A DNA stretch of 64,000 nt from Spinacia oleracea. Lineage: Eukaryota; Streptophyta; Magnoliopsida; Caryophyllales; Amaranthaceae. The translations under genes were made by a program, and so were the position numbers. Shown piece after piece: positions 47,409 to 59,400 of the stretch. The DNA lies in the NCBI RefSeq assembly GCF_020520425.1, contig NC_079490.1, positions 122,036,715-122,100,714 on the forward strand, read 5' to 3'. The notes below the pieces were generated by a model. That model was given only the letters and a program-made list of their open reading frames with translations. It was not told the origin of the DNA and made no database searches. Positions within the stretch are counted from its first letter, which is position 1; each line of letters opens with the position of its first letter.

Positions 47409-50284
47409 TGTAATACCTCGTATTTTTATAATGTTTATAAGTATATTTTATTATATTTATAAAGCATTTTACGATTAGCTAGCATTTAAATAATATTTAA
47501 ATGTATTTTATTTAAATGTATTTTAATTAATTAGAATATTTATTATTTTAATTAATTACGAAACGAATTTAATTCTTGAGTCGGGAAATTAAATGGGTTG
47601 CAAATGATTTTTAAAGGCTTCGGGTTTTAAATAAAAAGTCCAATTCGTTTTATTAAACGAGCCCAATCAAAAGAGTTTAATTCAAGTCCTAAGCTAGCCC
47701 AATCATTTAATTCCCTAAGCCCAATTCTAATTTCCTAAGCCTAGCCCATTGAAAATAGGGAGCTTATAAATAGGACTCCCCATCATTAAATGAACCCCCT
47801 TAATTTCATAAACCCTCTTTTTTCTTGCTTGCACCTCACTCCTCTTACCCCTCTTCCTCTCGGTCGGCCCGCACAGCACGAGTGCTCGTGCTCGCTGTCC
47901 CCTCGTGCTCGCCGTCCCCTATTGCTCGCTGCTACTCGTGCCTCTCGCACGACACAGCCCTCGTCCCCCCTTGCTCCCTTGCTGCGTCGAGTGTGTGTGC
48001 CGTGTGGTGTGCTGCTGCCCCTCGCACACTCACACCCTCCCTCTCGTCTTCCCCTCTCGCCTCTCGCTCGCACACAGCGCCCAGCCCAGGCGCGCTGCCC
48101 CGCTGCTGCGTCCCCCTTCGTCGATGCGCACACACGCACACGAGTTGTGCGTTGTGTGTGTGTGTTCGTGTTTTGTTCGTTCTTGTTCACTCTTTTCACC
48201 CAATCACATTAGTTCGTGGTTGTTCCGTGCTATAGGCCGGATTGGTATAATTCTCTTCTTCCTTACCTATTCTATTTCAATTCCTTATTTTAAATTATAA
48301 TATTAATATTGTTTTGAGTAATTAAAATGCTGGGAACCGGTTATGAATACCGTGGTTTGAGGATTTGCGTGTTGTGATTCATTAGGCTTGTTTTAATTAT
48401 TAGAGGACGAATTTTCAGATTTGTTTATTGAATAAAGAATTGATTATGATAATAAATTAGTTTTATTGGGATTTTCAAGTTAGGGTTTTAATCTAGACCT
48501 AATGAGTCAATTGATTAGCATAATTAGGTGATGATTTTAATTATGATAATCAATTATATTTTCAGATTTGAATAAAGGCTTAAAGTGTTGATTTTTATTG
48601 AGTTTAAAGGCGGAAAAAGTATGTTTTCGTACAAGGGATTGATTTTGCAAATTGAGACGATTATATTATTGAAAAACGATTGAATTCTAAAGTTTAAATG
48701 AGGTTTTAGATTTTATAAAGTTGCTGGAAATTTAATGAACATGGAAATAATTTAAGTTTCATTATTTTGATGATAGAAGGTGATTTCTAGTTGAGTGCCC
48801 GTTATTGCAAAGTGGCCCCTACGCTTAAGTATTCAAGGTACGTACAAGTCTAGGGCGACCATACCTTTTGTCAATGACATTACATGATTGTTGATGATGT
48901 GAATTATATTATGTGGATTCATATATGTTTTGGTGAACGATCATGTGGATTAATATTATTAGAATTATTGAATTGTTGGTTGAACAAGCATGTTGAGTTT
49001 ATTATGAGTATGGATTTCCTTGTCAATCATGTTGTTCAACATTTATGCATGTATAGTTTGTTTCACATGCAAGGGATGGATTATTTATTTGTATGCTATT
49101 GTAAGGGATGTCTAGCATACTTTGAGCCAATTATTCGTACCTCGTTGTACTATTTATTTTACCACATGTGAAGGGTTAGCTCGTGTAAGCCACCGCACAT
49201 GTAGGGTTCAGTTTGGAATATTATGTATGAAATGAATTAGGATTTGTCGTGAAAGGGCACAACCCTCATGTTAATGTGCATGATGTGGAGTCTCACTTTG
49301 GTGAGGAGGAACATGGTAGTAATTTCACAAGAGTCTTGCTTGGTTGATCACAAGTCTTAACGCATTAAAATAAGATTGTTTTGGTTGTTGTTTATTAATT
49401 GTATGAATGTACATTGTTGAGTCTTGAGTTCACCTTTAATAAAATATTAGTAAACGTAAAGTGCAACCAGAACAAGCTTCAAAACTCTTGGAACGTATAT
49501 ACCTTGAGTATGAACAATGGGGGAGTCTTGCCGGAAAGCTCGTACTCCTACTAATGATACAAGACGTTGTTTCATTTATAATATGCGCAGGAATTCCGTC
49601 GGTATGGCCCGACACTCGGTATGACCCGAATTTATTATTTATTATTTGGTGTATGGTTGACTCCCATCACCTTTTTCCTTTATGGAATTTTCTTTGGCCC
49701 GTTCGAAGCTTATTCTAATTGAATTGCGAGTCAAGAGTCGAGTCTTGTATTCATGATTGATTGTTTATTATTATATGGCTTTTGCATGTTGATTAGTACT
49801 TAGTGAGTGATACATGTTTTAGTTTCATTCACTCTATTCTTGTAAGTACTCAGCTTTTGCTGAATACGTGCTTTGTGTGTTTTGGTCATGGCTTTTGCCT
49901 TAATGACCCTATGATGATCTATCATTTGCACTTGCATTGATGGGGAGTAGAATAAAATAGCAGGTTGGTAGATCGGAATCATGTGGCTTGGGATGATCGA
50001 GAGAGTTGCATGTTTTCGTATTTTGAACTATTTAATTATACTTTAATTATGTTTTCGTATTTAAACTATTTATACTTTGGTTTTTGGGCCATTATGGTTC
50101 CAAATTGTAGGAGGCCTCAATATTACATTAATTATGTTTTTAAAAGTTAGTTGACATTAATTTCCGCTGCGTAATTCTGGTAATAGGCTTAACCGTTATC
50201 ACGGTGGCGGTAATACTTTAGTAATTCCTTTATTTTAAGTTGGAAAATGATTTTATAAAAGCAAGGAATTATTAGGGTGTTACA
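47409..50284 (+). repeat. 3' LTR of the Tekay element
   Basis: 2,876 bp partner of 37687-40578, with TATAAATA at 47765-47772; ends GGGTGTTACA followed by CGCAT (50285-50289). Confidence 0.93.
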
Positions 50285-51260
50285 CGCATGGCATGAGGGC
50301 CATCGCTCGTTGGTCCTGTGCGCGCGCTACCCTTTCGCCTTGCTCGTTCACTCGCACCTCGCACACACTGCACAGGCCCATGCCCGCGCGTGTGCCTTGA
50401 TTGCTCGCTGCCATATGTACCCATGGGCGACGAGCTCCCTTGCTCGTCGTTGCGTGCCCGCACCTTTGCAACACCCCTTGAGGGTAATACTTATCTTTCC
50501 ATTGTTTCGTGCGTGCAAGATTGTGAACGATTTATATAAAAATCAAAACTTTCATAATTAAATTTAACGATAAATTAATAATCCATATTACTTTCATAAA
50601 TTTAGGCGAAAAATCGAAAATTTATTAATCAAATCAATTTCCGATTACATGATTTCTAGGGATTAAAATTTAGGTCATAAAATTTTAAAATTTCCAAACT
50701 TTAACAAATTTTATGATGGTTTTTAATCATAGGATCCCTACTAAATTATCAATTAATTATGAAAATCAAAACAAATTCTAAATTATTTGAAATTCAACGA
50801 ATTAATTATAATTACAAATTAGGTTTCATAATTAACAAATTTAGACCTTAAAATTGTTAAACATATGTAGTAGGTCAATTATAAATTCAATATTTATATA
50901 CAAGATTCGCAAACATTTAATTTAACATCATTAAAATTACAAAATTTGCATTCGAAAAATTAAAACTTCCGAAAAGTCATAGTTAGGCTTCGAATTTGAA
51001 AATTTTGGGTTCTGCCACAAATCTTTGTCAAAATTTGAAAACATTGTTTACATGCTAAATTCACTATAAAACATAAGATTTCTACCATTATTGACAAAAC
51101 TGCCGAAAATCCTGCGAACATATAATTAAACAATCGTACGAATTTTCAATTAATTACAATCACGAAATTAATCACCCCTTTAATTCATTGCACATTTATT
51201 AAATTTAATCCATGTTAACTATAATTTATTATGGAATTAATTAGAGGCTCGTGATACCAC
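50285..51260 (-). mobile_element. Inverted Copia leader (copy B, part 2)
   Basis: Reads on the minus strand from the PBS (complement GGCTCGTGATACCAC, 51246-51260) through AT-rich leader (50520-51245) to the second half of the GC-rich island (50290-50480). It aligns with 14366-15200 of the young Copia, including the GGGTGTTG-type motif on entering the island. Confidence 0.85.
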
Positions 51261-52381
51261 TGTAAGGTTATGACCAATATAATTCATGCGGAAAAACCAT
51301 AAAAGCCAGGAATCCAAATTAATTGCCACATAGTCAATTAGCATAATTTAGTATAAATACTATGTGATGCGTGCCTTCCCTAGCTGCTCCCGAACCAAAC
51401 AAGAACAAATAAAGGACTCCAAATGTTGCCCCTTCGTAGAAAGTCCAAAGCACGTCGGATCCGCCTTAAGTTCAACCGACTAGAATATTCTCTAAGGTTT
51501 TGTGCACTCGGGAAACTCACAAAGGTGATAGGTAAATATTAAATTCTCCCTTGAATTTAATGTATTGTGTGATGTATATAAATTGTGATCATGAACCACA
51601 TATTTATAGGGTGAAAATAGAGAATTGCAATCGTACTAGGAATCAAATAACTAAACACATTAGGATTCTAGTTACCTACTTTTATTAGAATTCTAGGAAT
51701 AATCAAATACCTAGAAGTCCAATTATTGTAGGATTAGGAAAAAACCAACTTACGGCCCAAGTAACTTGGCGCCTAAGTTATGCATGTGGGTATTGGGCCT
51801 TGGCGCACAAGGCTTGCTTGCCGCCCACAAAACCTTGCAGACCACGCTGCCTTAGCGTGCGCTGTAGGCCTTGCTTCGCCCACCGCTGCCTCGTCGGCCC
51901 ATCGCTGCCTTGGTGCCTATGCTAGGCGCTAGGCTTCGTGCTCAGTGTTGGCGTTGGGCCTTGTGCCTGGCGCTGGCTTGTCGAGCTTGCGGGCCTTGTT
52001 CGTCGAGCGATGGGCTGGCTCGCTTGCCGGCCTGTCGCTCGTCGTGCTTCCGATTCGTTTTCCGATTCCGGAATTTATTTCCTATTCGAACAATATTTAC
52101 GTTTCCGTTAATATTTTCCGATTTTGACAATATTTTCGATTATGGTAATATTACCGTTTCCGGCAATATTTCCGATTCCGGCAATATATCTATTTCCGAT
52201 AATATTTTTCGATACGAACCATATTTTCGTTTCCGGCAATATTTTCGACTTGGATAATATTTATATTTCCGTTATGAACCATATTTTCGTTTCCTGCAAT
52301 ATCTTCGTTTCCGGTAATATCCTTTCTTTGCCTTGTGATGATTTTAGCTCCCACTGGAACCAAGATCCATCATTTTCGAAT
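51261..52381 (-). repeat. 5' LTR of inverted Copia B, outer end missing
   Basis: In plus-strand reading it begins TGTAAGGTTATGACC, the complement of an LTR end, and carries a minus-strand TATAAATA (51601-51608), a GC-rich block (51740-52050) and the inverted repeat array of TTTCCG..AATATT units (52060-52330). Homology to the young Copia LTR runs to about 52381 (ACCAAGATCC at 52361 is shared) and then stops, so some 250 bp of the LTR start is gone. Confidence 0.82.
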
Positions 52382-52958
52382 GACCATAATGATGTTAGGA
52401 GTTTCGTTATAGAATATAGATTATTGTCAGTGGCAGAGCCAATGCATACCAAGTGTGGTCAAGTGGCAAAAAAAAAGCATAATTTTTGTTAATTTTCTTT
52501 GATTCATATTAAATGTACTTAATTTAGTTTTTTTTTCCGTTAATAATAGTGACCCCACATAGTACAATGTTCAGACCCGCCACTAATTATTGTTGAGTGC
52601 GACAATAATTCAACAATTTTGCCATCTACTTCAAAATAATGTTTTAAATTTTACTTAGCTCAAATCCTTATCCAATACAAAAAGATAAGCATTTAAATTT
52701 GCAGCATAATGGATTCACATGGAAAATATACGTACATTTTACAACACGCATCACGTGCGTATAAGATTATAATAGTATAGACAAGTTAATCAAATTCGAG
52801 TTTAGATCAACCTAGTTAAAACAAGTCAAGTCCGGGGTCATGACCCGACCCAATCTGATTGGCCGCCTGAAGACACTTCGTAGGAATTACTTCAGTTTAG
52901 ATCAACCCAGTTAAACAAGTCAAGTCCAGATGGATTTTGATACCCGCAATTTAGAAGG
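52382..52958. other. Spacer with a small inverted-repeat element at 52429-52584
   Basis: AGTGGCAGAGCC at 52429-52440 faces GACCCGCCACT ending at 52584; reverse-complemented the latter is AGTGGCGGGTC, giving imperfect terminal repeats about 156 bp apart around an AT-rich core. Such AGTGGCGGA-type ends are common on small plant elements. The rest of the stretch shows no gene. Confidence 0.4.
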
Positions 52959-53212
52959 TGGACCATGGTGCACATAGAGCATGGTGCACCTTAAGAACAC
53001 TAGTATATAATTGAAAGAACATCTGGTTACGAGAAAAGAACGTGAGTATTTTTTTTATTTAGGTTTTTAATAAAATAGTAAAATAATATATTATTGTTAT
53101 TACAAAAAAGTGAAGTATTATATCCGCATGTTCTTTTGCTGTAGTGTCATGTTCTTTTGCTTATGCACATATGTTCTTTTGGTGCACCATGCTCTATGTG
53201 CACCACGGTCCA
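52959..53212. mobile_element. MITE with 32-bp terminal inverted repeats upstream of KIN-7N
   Basis: The left end 52959-52990 and the reverse complement of 53181-53212 match over 32 bases with one mismatch (TGGACCATGG versus TGGACCGTGG at the tips). The core is AT-rich and non-coding, with three GTTCTTTT motifs on the right and AAAGAAC motifs on the left. No clear target duplication could be fixed, so the superfamily is open. It ends about 206 bp before the kinesin start codon. Confidence 0.85.
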
Positions 53213-53418
53213 TAGTCCACGGATTGTTTTGATACCCCAATAAAATGAGGACACTTATGTAACTTCACATTTTCAAAATAACTGAAGTATTTCATACGAA
53301 GTACTTCGTACTTGTTAAAAGCCCGCCCATGGAATGATGGAAGTCCCCCTCTTTATTTCAATTCAAAAACAGTGAACAGATAGATACAAACACAGAACAA
53401 AAAAGCAGAGAGAGAAAA
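53213..53418 (+). promoter_or_regulatory. KIN-7N proximal promoter and 5' UTR
   Basis: About 200 bp between the MITE and the start codon. It ends in a purine-rich AGAGAGAGAAAAATGG context at the ATG, typical of plant 5' UTRs. No convincing TATA box; a CTCTTTATTTC pyrimidine patch lies near 53350. Confidence 0.4.
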
Positions 53419-56400
53419 ATGGAGAAGATCTGTGTAGCAGTGAGAGTTAGACCTCCAGTAACTCAAGAATCATTCAATGGAACCTTCTGGAATGTCAACG
53501 ATAATCGCATTTCTCTTCACAAGTCTTCCGGAACGCCTATTTCCGGCGTTGTCTTCACATTTGGTTTACATTTTTGTCTTCTTCTCCATTTTCTCCTTTT
53601 TGTTATATAAAAAATTCCCTAAGTTAAAATTTCTTGATTTTCTGTTCGTTGTTCACAGATCATGTGTTTGATCATTCTTGCCCGAATTCTAGGGTTTATG
53701 AGCTTCTGACTAAGGATATTATTTCTGCTGCCGTTGAAGGGTTTAATGGTAAGTATTATTTTATTTTTATTTTTTTGAGGGAAAATTATTATTTATTTAT
53801 TTATGGTAACTGTAGCGATTTTGAGTTTCAGAATGAATATTTTTGCTATATTTTAGAAATCCGATTATAAAAAAGGTTGTTTTTTGTTGATTTGGATAAT
53901 TTTAATTAATTGTTACTCCGTCTGCTTCCACTTTAATTGGCTACATTTGGGTTGGAAACATTTTTCAGGAGTTTGCTCGGAATATTATTTTGATGATTTG
54001 TTTAACTTTTGAGAACAATCAAATTCTAAAGAAAATATAAGTAATATGAGAAAATTTCGTAATCTAGGCGTTAAACAATTGGACATTATAAAACATAAAT
54101 GTGACCTGTAAAGTTGGACTTTGGAAGGAGGAATTAGTTATTTTAATGTGTTTCGAAAATCGTTCTGATTGGTATTGGGATGACTTATGTTCTGTTGTGG
54201 AGTTTATTGTTTTTGATAAGTTGTATGTTTTGGGGGGTTTTGTAGGCACCGTTTTTGCATATGGGCAGACGAGTAGTGGAAAGACATTCACCATGAATGG
54301 TTCAGAAAACGATGCTGGAGTCATTCACCGGGCTGTTAAAGATGTTTTTGACATGATAACAAAGGTGCAATTCTTGGTCCTTTGCCTTGTTTAATCCTCA
54401 TTATTGCATAGTACAGTGGTACTTGTCTAGTTGAGTTTTCTAACTCATTGGTTTTCTGATATTTTTCAGCATGATGAGAGGCAATTCCTGATTCGCGTTT
54501 CTTATATGGAGATTTATAATGAAGAAATCAATGACCTTTTAATGGTTAATAACCAGAAGCTGCCTATCCACGAAAGTTTGGAGGTAAAATCTGCGACATA
54601 AGTGATATTTTTATCTGTTAAAGAAATGGAAAATTGGTTAATTGGGATTTGATTTCAGCGTGGCGTATTCGTTGCTGGCCTTAGAGAGGAAATCGTGACC
54701 AATGCTGAACAAGTACATAAGCTTCTCGAAGTAGGAGAAGGTTTGTTAAACCTTGCTGCAGTAACCACTTGATTTATATTTAGTAATTTGTTGTAACCAC
54801 TTGATTTGTATTTAGTAATTTGTAAAGCAAATTGTCATGCTTGCTTCTGAATTGAATGATGCAGTCAATAGACACTTTGGTGAAACAAATATGAATGTAC
54901 GAAGTAGCAGGTCACACACAATCTTTCGAATGGTAGTTCCTGAACGCTGTAATCTGTATCAATCTTTGATAGTAAAAATTACGAGTCTTTCTGACTGTTA
55001 GTGATTCCATTAATAGGTCATTGAAAGCAAGACTAAGGAGATGGATGGTTCAAGTTTAGATGCTATCCGCGTTTCTGCTTTGGTTTGTATTTTTTTCGTC
55101 TAAACATCATCTACCTTCTTTGTGTCTTGGGTGCTAATAACCTTCTTTCTTTTCTATAAAATCAAGAATTTGGTGGATCTGGCTGGATCAGAAAGAATTG
55201 CTAAAACTGGTGCTGATGGAGTTAGATTGAAGGAAGGAAAACACATAAACAAAAGCTTGATGGTTCTTGGGAATGTCATTAATAAGCTCAGCGAAGGAGT
55301 TAAACAAAGGTTTTAACTCACTGGCAATCAATTGTTTTTATTGGTTAATCTCATAACCTTCCACTCACACGGGTTAACGGGTTTGGCAGGGGACATATTC
55401 CTTACAGAGACAGTAAGCTGACTCGTATACTCCAATCCTCACTTGGTGGCAATGCTAAAACTTCAATTATCTGCACAGTAGCACCTGAGGAGGTTTGCTC
55501 GCTTTTTGGTTGATCGATTTGAATTAATATTATATCATTGTATTTTAGTTTATCGACTTTGATAACTTACTAATGCTTAGGTTCATGTTGAAGAAACTAG
55601 AGGAACTCTTCAATTTGCTAACAGAGCTAAACGAGTTACTAATTGTGCTCAAGTCAATGAGGTGTGTTACATTCTTGCTTGGCTTTTTTGTCCTTTGATA
55701 CTATCGAGGAATACTTTTTGTCTTACTATATATTTATAGTTTTATAGTTATGTATTCGCTGCTGCGTTAACCAAATAAAGAGTTGAACTTGCTGATGTAA
55801 CTAAATATTTTCGAGATATAAGTGAATCTGTGTTCTGTAATTTCTCATATGGAAATTTAGCCACTTACACTTTGCTTGGATAGCAAGATAGAAGGAAAAG
55901 AGAGGTAGGGGAGGAGAAAGGCGGAGCTCCATTTTCCCCTTCAAATCTCTCCAATTTTAGAGGGATGTTGTTTATTAAAAAGGTGGATCCCTCCCTCCCC
56001 TTCTTTCCCCCAACTCCTTGTCCAAATATGGGTACTTGTTCTCCTTTTCCGTTCCCTCCCTCCCTTTCTCTCCATTTCCTTTTATCCAAACATAGTGTTT
56101 ATCTCAACAAAATTTATCTTGAAGACCTAGACAATTTTTTGGGTATAGGAACTAGGAAGCCTGTACAACTATCGTCTAGAAACTGCTTCCTAAAATATAA
56201 GGAACTTTAGCATTTCTCTTGTTTCTTTACTGACAATTTTGTCAAATTATGAGTCTTTTTAATCACTTATAACAACTCTTACTGTTCTTACTTCTCAATT
56301 TCAGACTATATGATATGATCAGATAACAGCACTTTTTACCTGCTGTAAACAAATGCACTTGTTTTACTTTGTGTATTAGTGTTTGATGGGTATGTATGTC

Positions 56401-59400
56401 TGTAGTTCCTTCATTTGCAATTCTATTAAATGCTTTTTTCTGTGTTGTTATGGAACCATTCTTCTGGGTTGATAACACATGATCTACTATTCTACTGTAT
56501 TACTCATCAGTTTATGTATTAATTTGATGATTGCCTGCTAATCAATAAAGTTTTGTTTTTATAGATCTTGACTGATGCAGCTTTGCTGAAGCGTCAAACA
56601 CTAGAGATAGAGGAACTACGCCAAAAACTTCAGGTGAAGCTTATTTAGCAACTTTGACTTGTGTGTCTCATAGGAGTATAGCTAATTAAAATTCTCTTGT
56701 TTAGGGATCGCGGGCTGAGGTGTTGGAACAAGAAATATTGAAATTGCGGAATGACTTGCTTAAGGTTCACAATCTCTTATTATGGATATTGCGGAGTCCC
56801 TTGTTAAGTAGTGTAATTTCTGCTTAAACAAAATGTTGAGACATTCTTGTTGGTATTCTTTTATTAGTATGAGCTGGAGCATGGAAAGCTTGCCATGGAG
56901 CTTGAAGAGGAGAGAAAATTGCAAAAACAAAGAGATCTGCACATCAAAGAGCAACAAATGAAAATTAACAACCTCAGTAATATGGTGAACTTTTCAGACA
57001 GTGAGAGAAAGAGCAATTCTCAGGTGTGCCTTGAGAGTTGATATACTAGAGTTCTCAGTCCGTCTTGTAAATTGTCAATGACAATCTTGTAAATATGTAT
57101 TTTCCCTGTTTGTAGCAACAAGGTTTCTCAGGGCAAGGAATAGGGGAGAGGAACATCAATAGCCAGCACATGTGGCAAGAAGAAGCTTTCAGCACACCTG
57201 GGGTGAAAGAAGCTCCCAAGTCTTTTGTTGTTAGACGATCAAATTATGCAAGAGTATCAGATTCTGATTCTAGCCCCTTTCCTGGTGCATTCAACGACGT
57301 GGCAGATGAAGATGAATGGATGATGATGAATAAAGGATATGTAGCTGACCTTGATTCAATTCATACGACTCCTGCGGTTAAATTCCGGTCCATGCCATCT
57401 AATTGCATTAGTCCTGTAAGACTTTATTCTTGAAGCTTATATAGTTATATGTGTTATTTGACTAGTTACTAGTATCCTTATTTTTGAATTAAACGACATA
57501 ACTTGATTTATGACAATTAACAGTAGAAGGTAAGAGTTCTAAGAAAGTTGAAAGTTTAAGATATGAGATATGAGAGTGGATGAAGAAATTGTGCAGTTGT
57601 CGGCGAGAACTTAGAAGTTCTTATCATAATCTTTATATTGCAAATATATGTATCATTGCTCCAGTACACCTTACCAGTGTATAGATAGCATCTTACCCTC
57701 TCATGAGCCATAAGCCTTGGTGCCTCTTGAGCCTTTTTATAGATAGCATCTTACCCTCCCATGGAAGGGAGTTGTAGAACGATAGGAACTAGGGTCCATG
57801 GTTCATGGTTCATGTAAACCTATGTTACTAGGACTCTTTATTTTACCTCAACTACCCGTGTTAGATTAACGATAGTCAGATATGGGTATGGATACTCTAA
57901 CACTCTTTTGGATTAAAATCATGGAAATTTATAATAATTTAGCCGAGTCGGACACCTGACGTATCCTTTTTCGAAGCTAGTACCCGTGTCCGGGTAACAT
58001 AGATGTAAACCGAGTAGGGGTCAACTAATAGGGATCACTTGCAGTAAATTGCTTTGTTAGATTTATGCCACAGTGTAAGAAATTTTTTCTTTGTAAGATA
58101 CATATAACAGAGTTAAAGTAATCTTCATCAGGGTCTCTCAAAAGATAGTGACGAGCAAGAGATTCAGAGCCTCAAGATGCAAATGGATCTTATTTCTAAA
58201 GAGAGAGATGAACTTGAGGTTGGTTTGTTGTGTCTTTTTAGTCTTCTAATACACTATCTTCGTTTCTTAATGTTCTTTACACTTACTATTTGCACGGACT
58301 CTAATGCAATATTTAACCATTTATATATCCAATTCTGTATGTGAAAAAATATAAAAGTTGATATCCTGAAAATACATGACGAGATCAATCTAACAAGATC
58401 TTACATAATAACGTTTTGATGCATATAATAGTGAAAATTTACGGTCAAAGTTTTCATACTTTAGACACATAATCCAAGGCGTAAAGAACTTTTAGGAACC
58501 GAGTTAGTATGTCTCATCAGCTACACCTGTTAGTTTTTACTTTTTGTTGTTATCTAAGGGGTCTTACATTGTTGATTCCATGAATATGGCATTTTGCAGC
58601 AGTGAAATTTTATAAGTAGACTTCAGTCAAAACAATTCTCTAACATTTCCGCTTCCACCGCAATATAAGCTATGTGATGGACTTCATACTTTTCTTGACT
58701 AAACTAGGATGGATGTTGAAATTTTCGTTCTTTTAGATATGGCGACACTTATGCATGCTATCCCATTCATTGATCTTTAGGTCTTATCGTCATGAAACAT
58801 CTGATACTTCACTTTAGCACTTACAAAATGCTAAATACTAATTGCAGCTGGCAATTAACAAAATCACCCTGCTAATAGTATTGTTGAATTCTTTTATTGA
58901 CGAGGTTTAGAGATGTGGGATATTTACTGATCGGAAACATAACTCTCTACTGTAACAAACATTACTTCGGCTTTGTAAGTAATATACAATGCGTATAAGA
59001 CTATCATTGTATAACTATTATATAACTTATTGCACTTCAGTTACAAAGGGAAAAGATATACATGACCCAGTTTCAGCAAAATAGTTAAAATTAATGCTGT
59101 CTGAAACATTCAGGTAAAGCATTATCGGCAATCTGGCATTAGAGTGCAGAATATGGCACACTCCTCTGTTCAAAGAGGTCAGAGTAGAAGTAAAAAGGGT
59201 TATTCCAAATAAAAAGCTCATCAGATTGAGTATACATGCTGCCTAGATTTTTGAGTTAAAGTGAATAAGTTGAAGTATTAGGGAGGATGTAAATTGTGAA
59301 TTTTGTCTCCATCTAATTACAACTGCAAGAACATATAACCAGATGTCTTATCATCAATAAACTTGACAACTCGAATACACATAAATTTCTAACAAGAAGT

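Larger units (their letters stand above)
37687..50284 (+). mobile_element. Tekay/Del-type chromovirus (Ty3-Gypsy) with long LTRs
   Basis: 12.6 kb with LTRs of 2,892 and 2,876 bp, TG...CA ends and TSD CGCAT. Inside are an extra acidic ORF, gag, and pol with a C-terminal chromodomain. LTR length difference comes mainly from a 12-bp GAGTCAAGAGTC-type repeat unit near 40018. By eye the LTRs differ by about 2%, most densely in the CT-rich part. Inserted in inverted Copia B. Confidence 0.95.

Noticed and set aside
53634..54394. Small plus-strand frames extending beyond KIN-7N exons 2 and 3
   Set aside because: They are exon sequence running on into introns; canonical splice sites with matching phase explain them.
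57670..57765. Possible inserted element from the repeated AGATAGCATCTTACCCTC motif in intron 14
   Set aside because: Two copies of about 25 bp some 60 bp apart, without terminal repeats or target duplication; most simply a local duplication.
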